A stretch of 10,160 nt of DNA from CAZOSF01 sp964582415. Its GTDB lineage: Bacteria > Bacteroidota > Bacteroidia > Flavobacteriales > Flavobacteriaceae. Position numbers and translations under genes: made by a program. The notes under the pieces were generated by a model. It saw only the letters and a list, made by a program, of their open reading frames with translations. It did not search any database and was not told the DNA's origin. This document shows positions 5,386 to 10,160 of this stretch, piece after piece (the first letter of the stretch is position 1; the number at the start of each line of letters is the position of its first letter). The stretch is from contig CAZOSF010000078.1 in assembly GCA_964582415.1 (NCBI GenBank), positions 1 through 10,160 of the forward strand, given 5' to 3'.

Positions 5386-7020
5386 TTAAAAACGAAATAA
5401 AGGAGGCCTCCCCTCTTCATATGGGGTGATTTCCTGCAGGTATCTGGCGAACATCAGAATACTGGCCTCATCGAAGTGATTCCCCAACAAGGTTATACTT
5501 CCTGGTTCATTAGCAGCATAGGAACCATCGGGCAATACCACGCAGGGATGTCCCGTGAGATTGGTTATTAGTAACTGACCGCTAAACGACGGTGCAATCA
5601 GCACATCGATATCTTGCATCATAGCATTGAATTCCTGGGTAAGCTGATATCGCAAACGATTGGCCTGTATGTATTCTACTGCAGGAATCAAACGAGCTGC
5701 CCGAAACACATTGGGCCAGGCATTTTTTATCTGTCGAACCATCAAACTATCCTTGCCAGAACGAGTTAGGTCATCAAAGGCTGCCGCCGCTTCAGCTTGT
5801 AAAATAAAACTGATGGCACTTGCCGAAACACCAGTGGGCACTTTCTTATCGATTAATGCAATCCCTTTCGATTTCAATAGGGCAATCAACGTACTATCGT
5901 TTTTATAATTAAAACCTTTTTGTTCAAAGGCATCGCTAAGGATGCCTATTCGAAGGTTTTTTACTGATGAGGAATACTCATAATTAAACGGAAACTCTCG
6001 AACCGTAAGATCCAATCCATCTTCCCCCTTAATAGCATCCATGACCAGCGCACAATCGATAGCATTCCTACAGATAGGCCCTAATTTATCCATGGTCCAA
6101 CTCAAGGCCATCGCCCCATGCCTACTCACCCTACCAAAGGTAGGTCGCAGTCCTGTGGCACCGCATTGCGTAGAAGGACTTACAATGGAGCCCCAGGTTT
6201 CGCTTCCTATGGCAAACGGCACCAAACCTGCAACTGTAGCCGAAGCAGACCCTGCAGAGGAGCCACTACTTCCCTCCTCAAGATTCCATGGGTTTCGGGT
6301 AGTACCTCCATACCATACATCTCCCCAAGCTAGGGCACCAAGTGTTAGTTTGGCCACAAGAACGGCTCCAGCATCCTCTAATTTCTGGATAACTGTTGCC
6401 TTTTCACTTAAGACTTGATCTTTGTAGGGCATGGCTCCCCAAGTGGTTTTATATCCTGGAACCGCCAACAGATCTTTGGCTCCATAGGGAATACCGTGTA
6501 GCGGCCCCCGATAGATGCCGTTGCTGATTTCCTCATCGGCTTTACGAGCTTGGGTCAGGGCAAGGGAATCGGTAATGGTAATCACGCATTCCAGGGTGTC
6601 TCCATATCGATGCAGGCGGTCTAAAAAGAATTGGGTGAGCTCGACCGAAGTGATTTTTCGATGTTTTATAAGAGATGCGAGTTTGTAAACTGGATAAAAT
6701 GCTAGGTCGGAACGCAACTTTGGAAGTTTCACTTCCTCCTCAATATCCCATTTCTGAGGGAGCTGTACTTCGGGTAAGCGATTGGTATTTATCGGCGGAT
6801 AGAACACCAAGCTGAAAGGAAGGTCGTTTGGGATTTCCGAATTTCGATTGATTTGATAACTCGAAATCCTTTGTTTTACAGTAGTGGATAAGGAATCGAT
6901 TTGGTCCTCACTGAAGGAAAGATCGATCAGACCCAATGCAGTAGCAATGGAATCCTTTACCTGTCCTGTTGCCACAGAGACAACGGCTAGGGTGAAAATG
7001 GTAAATAGAAATTTTTTCAT
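5386..7020 (-). CDS. secreted amidase-signature family hydrolase (GatA-like)
   Basis: A 544-residue protein with an N-terminal signal peptide (MKKFLFTIFTLAVVSVATGQ). The amidase-signature core is complete: catalytic Lys182 in GIPYGAKDLLAVPGY, the cis-Ser254 in GSSGSSAGSASATVAG, and the nucleophile Ser278 in GSETWGSIVSPS. The 24-residue spacing between the two serines equals that in characterised members. Amidase-signature enzymes hydrolyse C-N amide bonds; because this one is exported, it is not the tRNA amidotransferase subunit A despite the similarity. Residues 21-105 form a lineage-specific region before the core. The C-terminus contains LIAPSFSGQLLITNLTGHPC, the usual last part of the substrate pocket, so the gene looks intact. 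Substrate is unknown. The ATG at 7020 is chosen because the TTG at 7032 would spoil the signal peptide. It starts 60 bases after the carbonic anhydrase stop, so the two may be co-transcribed. Confidence 0.92.
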   Translation of the reverse strand: MKKFLFTIFTLAVVSVATGQVKDSIATALGLIDLSFSEDQIDSLSTTVKQRISSYQINRNSEIPNDLPFSLVFYPPINTNRLPEVQLPQKWDIEEEVKLPKLRSDLAFYPVYKLASLIKHRKITSVELTQFFLDRLHRYGDTLECVITITDSLALTQARKADEEISNGIYRGPLHGIPYGAKDLLAVPGYKTTWGAMPYKDQVLSEKATVIQKLEDAGAVLVAKLTLGALAWGDVWYGGTTRNPWNLEEGSSGSSAGSASATVAGLVPFAIGSETWGSIVSPSTQCGATGLRPTFGRVSRHGAMALSWTMDKLGPICRNAIDCALVMDAIKGEDGLDLTVREFPFNYEYSSSVKNLRIGILSDAFEQKGFNYKNDSTLIALLKSKGIALIDKKVPTGVSASAISFILQAEAAAAFDDLTRSGKDSLMVRQIKNAWPNVFRAARLIPAVEYIQANRLRYQLTQEFNAMMQDIDVLIAPSFSGQLLITNLTGHPCVVLPDGSYAANEPGSITLLGNHFDEASILMFARYLQEITPYEEGRPPLFRF

Positions 7021-7021
7021 G

Positions 7022-7064
7022 GACAGTAGCAATAGGAATGAATTCCCCTTAATTCAGTACTGTC
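7022..7064 (-). repeat. 7-base inverted repeat in the leader of the amidase gene
   Basis: GACAGTA (7022-7028) and TACTGTC (7058-7064) are perfect inverted copies 29 bases apart. They nearly fill the short spacer between the carbonic anhydrase and the amidase. In the transcript the second arm ends one base before the amidase ATG. It could be an operator or a leader hairpin; nothing further supports either reading. Confidence 0.3.
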
Positions 7065-7080
7065 TAAGTTACGAAATTTT

Positions 7081-7905
7081 CTAGTGGCTCGTAGTGTAAT
7101 GGGTCACTACCCTATCATTTAGGGGCTGTTCGTCCCTGTAGTTATTGATGGGCATTAATGCCTGCAGTTGTTTTACTTGATCCAGCGAAATAGTAATCGG
7201 AGTTTTGAATACATACCATTGCACGTTTTCCGAACATGGTGGGGTCGTCAAAGAACCAGCATAGGTATAGTATTCCCTCGAATCGGGTAGGTTGAGATTC
7301 AAATCGAAAAATGCATCAATGGGTTTTGTCTCCCCAATCTGAACGGGCAGATAATTTTCCAAAAAGGTGAAGGGCTCACTGGGCTCACCTTCTTCCGCCA
7401 TTATACCCAAAACAGCAATTTGCTTATCATCGGACACATGCACCAAATGCATTTCCAACGGATAGCGAACACCATTGATGGTATGTTCGGATGCTTCGTG
7501 AAAGTGGATCTGTTTTAGGTGAAACGTCTTTCCATCGACCACGATGTAGTCGCCTTCTTCAAAATTATATTGAATGGAATGGCCATTATTGGTAACATCG
7601 TGAATCTTCACTTGATTGGAATAGGAGATCTCAATTGGCTTCAGATTGGGATCGGCTTTAGATTCGAAATCGATAATGTTGATGGGGGATTGACGGGTCC
7701 CGTCACAGTCGGAATTCTTTTCGATTTCCGCCCAATGCTCGGGTCCCGTTTCACCTTGATACGTCCAATGTGCCTCCGCTTGGGAATGACTGGAAGAAAC
7801 TTGTTCTTCAGGGAGGGTTTCTTGATGCGAACCTTGCGATTCGACATTTTTACAAGAAGATAGGACGAGGGACAAAAAAGCTAGTATAAACCACTTGAGT
7901 TTCAT
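7081..7905 (-). CDS. alpha-class carbonic anhydrase, lipoprotein
   Basis: Alpha-carbonic anhydrase that interconverts carbon dioxide and bicarbonate using zinc. In the 274-residue protein from the ATG at 7905, residues 1-18 are a lipoprotein signal with lipobox LSSC (Cys18), so the enzyme is anchored to a membrane in the periplasm or at the surface. The zinc ligands His134 and His136 (IHFHEASEH) and His153 (LEMHLVH) are all present. So are the proton-shuttle His109 in NNGHSIQ, Thr220 in GSLTTPPC, and the disulfide pair Cys67 and Cys224 typical of bacterial alpha enzymes. It should therefore be active. Length is normal. The upstream TTG at 7929 would put extra polar residues before the lipoprotein signal, so it is rejected. 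The gene lies between a small membrane protein and a secreted amidase, all in one direction. Supply of bicarbonate or pH control at the envelope is the likely role. Confidence 0.95.
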   Translation of the reverse strand: MKLKWFILAFLSLVLSSCKNVESQGSHQETLPEEQVSSSHSQAEAHWTYQGETGPEHWAEIEKNSDCDGTRQSPINIIDFESKADPNLKPIEISYSNQVKIHDVTNNGHSIQYNFEEGDYIVVDGKTFHLKQIHFHEASEHTINGVRYPLEMHLVHVSDDKQIAVLGIMAEEGEPSEPFTFLENYLPVQIGETKPIDAFFDLNLNLPDSREYYTYAGSLTTPPCSENVQWYVFKTPITISLDQVKQLQALMPINNYRDEQPLNDRVVTHYTTSH

Positions 7906-7926
7906 ATGTTGGAGGGTTGGTTTGTT

Positions 7927-7944
7927 CAATTAACTAGCTAATTG
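7927..7944. promoter_or_regulatory. 18-base near-palindrome upstream of the carbonic anhydrase gene
   Basis: CAATTAACTAGCTAATTG reads the same on both strands at 16 of 18 positions and lies 21 bases before the carbonic anhydrase ATG. Size and position suit an operator for a dimeric regulator, or a leader hairpin (CAATTA/TAATTG). A tandem repeat ACATAAGTT-ACATAAG (7971-7986) lies further upstream. No regulator is encoded in the window, so this is only a candidate. Confidence 0.35.
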
Positions 7945-7995
7945 ACAATAATTTTGTGGGTTCTTTTATAACATAAGTTACATAAGCCCAATAAA

Positions 7996-8283
7996 TTAAT
8001 TACCGGCCAATGGCGTACCAAAGATTCCCACCGCCAATTCCGCCCATATCAAGAGAAACAAGACGAAAATCAGGGCGAGCCATGCAATTCGACTGTTGTA
8101 TTTTTTTACTTTTCGTAATACCAATTCAATTAAACTTCCGATGAAAATCAATAGCACTCCCATCACTACAAAATCGAAAGGTGACCAATCGACTTCGGAA
8201 GTAAATTGCATGGCAATTAAAGGAATCAAGAGGAGGGAAAGTGCCCCAAAAATGATGTAGATAAATCGTTTTTGGCTCGTCAT
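7996..8283 (-). CDS. small three-helix membrane protein with WAELAVGIFGTP motif
   Basis: A 95-residue protein with three hydrophobic segments at about 6-26, 36-57 and 65-87, and a basic link between helices 2 and 3 (LRKVKKYNSR). The C-terminal part, LLIWAELAVGIFGTPLAGN, is a motif I recall as recurring in small Bacteroidota membrane proteins, including a helix 1 end of AMQFTSEVDW. No function is known to me. The acidic residues in helix 3 (Glu82) and after helix 1 (Glu30, Asp32) may matter. The ATG at 8283 (MTSQKR) is preferred over one at 8304, which would add seven residues that do not fit this start. The spacer of 86 bases before it holds a leader hairpin. It lies 90 bases before the carbonic anhydrase gene. 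Confidence 0.8.
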   Translation of the reverse strand: MTSQKRFIYIIFGALSLLLIPLIAMQFTSEVDWSPFDFVVMGVLLIFIGSLIELVLRKVKKYNSRIAWLALIFVLFLLIWAELAVGIFGTPLAGN

Positions 8284-8310
8284 AACATTCAGTTTAAAAT
8301 TCATTCCTGC

Positions 8311-8331
8311 TTAAGCTATCTCTTAGCTCAA
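8311..8331 (-). promoter_or_regulatory. leader hairpin before the three-helix membrane protein
   Basis: TTGAGCTA-AGAGA-TAGCTTAA in the transcript (8331-8311) gives an 8-base-pair stem with one G-U pair and a 5-base loop, 27 bases before the ATG at 8283. No T run follows, so a terminator role is unlikely. A translational or stability role is inference. Confidence 0.4.
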
Positions 8332-8360
8332 CCACGTATTTTATGAAAACGCAAGAATGC

Positions 8361-8389
8361 CGAAACTTATTATTCCCCGAAAAGTTTCG
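8361..8389 (-). terminator. 8-base inverted repeat across the DUF4919 stop codon
   Basis: CGAAACTT (8361-8368) and AAGTTTCG (8382-8389) are perfect inverted copies around a 13-base loop that contains the TAA stop. In the transcript it is followed by a moderately U-containing stretch but not a true U tract. It may be a weak terminator or a 3-prime end stabiliser for the DUF4919 message. Confidence 0.35.
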
Positions 8390-9056
8390 ACATGGAATTG
8401 AGACACACTTTCACATCGAAATACATCCCTTCGAGGCCTGCAACATTTTCAGCCAAGGTGAGATAGTCGTAGTGCTCTATCAAACTTTGGGTACCTCCAA
8501 ATGCAAAGCCTAAAATATCCACTAGAACATACTCATGGGCGGTATAGATAACATGAAATGCTGTCTCCTTGGAAATCCCGTCCCCCGTGCTTAGCATCGC
8601 TTCAATGACCGCACGGAACTGCATCAACTTGGGCATAAACGCCTCTTGATCCCCTTGTTGTTCCAATGCGAACAGTTGATAGGAAATCGCTCTTAAATCG
8701 AATGGATTTTCTTTCAACACTTCATCCCCATAACGTATGATATCGTCCAAATCACTAATTACATTTTGCCCTTTCTGCATTATTGCTTGAATACTGTCCA
8801 AATACTCGGAATGAGAATAAGGGGCATATTCCTTCTGAAAAGAATAGCCATAATACAGATGTCGCTTTTCTTCGATCGTCATCGTAGTATCCCCACTTTT
8901 AAAACGCTGCATCAAGGTTTTGTAGAAATACGGAGAGGACTCCGAAGCAATATTGGAAGCTATCTGCTGGTAGTTCGGTGGGCTGAAATCCCAGTCTTGT
9001 GACCAAGCAGCCATCCCAATTAATAAGGCGAGACTCAGTGAAAGTATATTCTTCAT
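8370..9056 (-). CDS. secreted DUF4919 protein
   Basis: A 228-residue protein with signal peptide MKNILSLSLALLIGMAAWSQ, so it is exported. The mature part opens with DWDFSPPNYQQIA and contains SPYFYKTLMQRFKSGDTTMT and IEEKRHLYYGYSFQKEYAPY (41-80). That run (YxxLxxRFxxGDTTxTxEExxxLYYG) matches what I know of DUF4919 proteins, common in Bacteroidota and of unknown function. A helical repeat-like middle (YGDEVLKENPFDLRAISYQLFALEQQGD) resembles a tetratricopeptide-type hairpin. The C-terminus has GFAFGGTQSLIEHYDYLTL. No catalytic motif is obvious. The start at 9056 gives a clean signal peptide; an upstream ATG at 9101 adds 15 residues (MVYFLKGFLEIKPQR) that do not fit and is rejected. The gene starts 58 bases after the acyltransferase stop and may share its transcript. 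Confidence 0.82.
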   Translation of the reverse strand: MKNILSLSLALLIGMAAWSQDWDFSPPNYQQIASNIASESSPYFYKTLMQRFKSGDTTMTIEEKRHLYYGYSFQKEYAPYSHSEYLDSIQAIMQKGQNVISDLDDIIRYGDEVLKENPFDLRAISYQLFALEQQGDQEAFMPKLMQFRAVIEAMLSTGDGISKETAFHVIYTAHEYVLVDILGFAFGGTQSLIEHYDYLTLAENVAGLEGMYFDVKVCLNSMSKLFGE

Positions 9057-9104
9057 ACGTTGTGGTTTAATTTCCAAAAATCCCTTCAAGAAGTATACCA
9101 TGAG

Positions 9105-9119
9105 TCTGAATATTTCAGA
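9105..9119 (-). repeat. short hairpin over the acyltransferase stop codon
   Basis: TCTGAA (9105-9110) and TTCAGA (9114-9119) form a perfect 6-base inverted repeat with a 3-base loop that overlaps the TGA stop of the acyltransferase. It is too short and lacks a T run to call a terminator. It resembles the longer repeat over the next stop codon (8361-8389). Confidence 0.3.
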
Positions 9120-9861
9120 AGAGCTTTAAATATTTTTCCATCAGGGCTTCCTCTCCCTTCCAATCCCTTGAAATATCCATTTTCAAGAGCTTGGCGGGGA
9201 TTCCCCCTATCAGTATATTCTCCCCTTGAGTAGTGTAGTCTTTATTACAAAGGGTATTGGAAGCAATCGTGCAGTAGTTCGGCGTGATGGTGCCCTGCAT
9301 GAAGGTGACTCGATTACTAACGAAATTGTAATCGCCCAGTTGAATCGAACCGGTCATTGCATACTTCTCCCCAGTCGCTGTGTTTACCATCTGGTGAAAG
9401 TTGGTATCTATCAATTGGCTCTCTGAACCAATCCGCGCATAGATCCCCAGTGTGATTTTCTCCTTGCACACAATACGACCACTAGACGCCAAAGACGCCA
9501 TATGACCCATTTCCAGAGTCGCTCCTTCATCAACTAAAATTTGAAAGTCTTTCCCAAACTGGGCGTATCCCCTAAATTTCATGGTGCCTCTTAAGGCAAT
9601 TTCGGCGATGCCCTTCTCCCTACTAAAAAACTCGTAGGGTTGCCCAAATCCGATCATCCCTTTCTTAATCGGGGCATCTATAATAATCTTTCCACTTAGG
9701 TCCCGAAGCTTAACACTACCATAAAAAAGCACAGGAAGTTTTCGGGCCACGGAAAAGGGAAACATTTTGCAATTAAAGTAAATAGATTTCCACCAATTGA
9801 TGGTCCAAAACAACTTGGATCGTCGCTTCCATTGTCGATATGTACTGCGTAAAGCTGCCAT
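9115..9861 (-). CDS. left-handed beta-helix (hexapeptide) acyltransferase, polysaccharide type
   Basis: A 248-residue protein of the LbetaH acyltransferase group. Residues from about 85 to 225 show the repeated short-turn pattern with small hydrophobic residues at every sixth position (for example LGIYARIGSESQLIDTNFHQ and ISRDWKGEE after it). His156 in DTNFHQ is the probable catalytic base, and GGIPAKLLK (219-227) is the usual end of the helix, where the acyl-CoA-binding proline region sits. Such enzymes acetylate or otherwise acylate sugars of surface glycans in the cytoplasm. The N-terminal 80 residues are basic and aromatic and precede the helix. The ATG overlaps the flippase stop by one base (TAATG), so translation is coupled. 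This strongly supports a role in O-antigen or exopolysaccharide assembly. Acceptor sugar is unknown. Confidence 0.87.
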   Translation of the reverse strand: MAALRSTYRQWKRRSKLFWTINWWKSIYFNCKMFPFSVARKLPVLFYGSVKLRDLSGKIIIDAPIKKGMIGFGQPYEFFSREKGIAEIALRGTMKFRGYAQFGKDFQILVDEGATLEMGHMASLASSGRIVCKEKITLGIYARIGSESQLIDTNFHQMVNTATGEKYAMTGSIQLGDYNFVSNRVTFMQGTITPNYCTIASNTLCNKDYTTQGENILIGGIPAKLLKMDISRDWKGEEALMEKYLKLF

Positions 9862-10160
9862 TACTTTCTTTTAAATAGCTTTTGAAGGAAACTCTTAAGA
9901 TCCATTTTGGTATTCAACTGATACAGCGAAAATAGGCAAGAAATTACAATTAAGCCCCCTAGGAGGACATATTGCATTCCTCCTTCTAAAAGTTGTGTCA
10001 CAGTGAACGCGGCAGCACACAGCAGGATACTCGTAAAAAATATGGTGAAAAATCCCGGTTGAAACGCAAACCCATAGGCCCTTTTGGTAATAATCCAAAG
10101 GGCTAAGAAGTGAACGAAATAATACACCAAAAAACTAATTCCCAGCCCAGTGAGGCCACC
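9861..10160 (-). CDS. Wzx/MOP-type polysaccharide flippase, C-terminal fragment (runs off right edge)
   Basis: The last 99 codons of a gene whose start lies beyond the window. They open in frame at the edge with GGLTGLGISFLVYYFVHFLA and contain three hydrophobic helices, then ISCLFSLYQLNTKMDLKSFL and a basic KLFKRK tail. The GLGISFLVYY start and the LYxLNxxMDLKSFL end fit the last helices of Bacteroidota oligosaccharide flippases, which move lipid-linked glycan units across the inner membrane. The codons before the TTG at 10130 continue in the same frame, so this is a partial gene and not an 89-residue one. The overlap with the acyltransferase start supports a glycan locus. An O-antigen polymerase or another multi-pass protein remains possible with so little sequence. 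Confidence 0.7.
   Translation of the reverse strand, partial: GGLTGLGISFLVYYFVHFLALWIITKRAYGFAFQPGFFTIFFTSILLCAAAFTVTQLLEGGMQYVLLGGLIVISCLFSLYQLNTKMDLKSFLQKLFKRK

Noticed and set aside
7906..7929. TTG start at 7929 for the carbonic anhydrase
   Set aside because: It would put eight polar residues before the lipoprotein signal; the ATG at 7905 gives a textbook lipobox at Cys18.
9057..9101. ATG start at 9101 for the DUF4919 protein
   Set aside because: The added 15 residues precede an otherwise complete signal peptide that begins at 9056.
1..10160. CRISPR array, tRNA, rRNA, insertion sequence, toxin-antitoxin or phage genes
   Set aside because: No regularly spaced repeats, no cloverleaf, no transposase-like frame and no terminal repeats were seen on either strand.

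Overview
The window looks like a draft-assembly contig from a member of the Bacteroidota, most likely the family Flavobacteriaceae. The reasons are the moderately AT-rich base use, the near absence of Shine-Dalgarno sequences, one upstream site close to the flavobacterial promoter (TTG-N17-TAnnTTTG), and several genes of Bacteroidota flavour: a DUF6090-type N-terminus, a DUF4919 protein, a secreted GatA-like amidase and a flippase C-terminus ending in a basic tail. Every gene found lies on the minus strand, so transcription runs from the right edge to the left. Two runs of exactly 100 N (1252-1351 and 2554-2653) are scaffold placeholders. Both fall inside the same transporter gene.

Layout in the direction of transcription. 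(1) 10160-9115: the end of a surface-polysaccharide locus, namely the C-terminus of a Wzx/MOP-type flippase whose stop codon overlaps the start of a left-handed beta-helix acyltransferase (TAATG). (2) 9056-7996: a secreted DUF4919 protein and a small conserved three-helix membrane protein. (3) 7905-5386: a lipoprotein alpha-carbonic anhydrase with all zinc ligands, then a secreted amidase-signature hydrolase with its Lys-Ser-Ser triad. (4) 5345-3247: a short remnant of a VOC/glyoxalase gene, then a compact three-gene cluster of a 68-residue two-helix protein, a 12-helix APC permease and a 152-residue four-helix protein. (5) 3076-1216: one SLC12-like cation-chloride-cotransporter-family gene broken by the two N runs, preceded by a leader with competing hairpins. 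(6) 1101-229: a secreted xylose-isomerase-like TIM-barrel protein, followed by a strong hairpin terminator. (7) 116-1: a candidate promoter and the first 18 codons of a DUF6090-family membrane protein that runs off the left edge.

As a whole this is mostly envelope and housekeeping content: two APC-superfamily transporters, a periplasmic or surface carbonic anhydrase, two secreted hydrolase/isomerase-type enzymes and the edge of a glycan locus. A shared role in ion, pH or bicarbonate homeostasis for the carbonic anhydrase and the SLC12-like carrier is possible but rests only on proximity. No mobile element, CRISPR array, tRNA, rRNA or phage gene was seen. No clear new defence or biosynthetic system is present. 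The most interesting items are the hairpin leader of the SLC12-like gene, the uncharacterised small membrane partners of the APC permease, and the VOC gene remnant.
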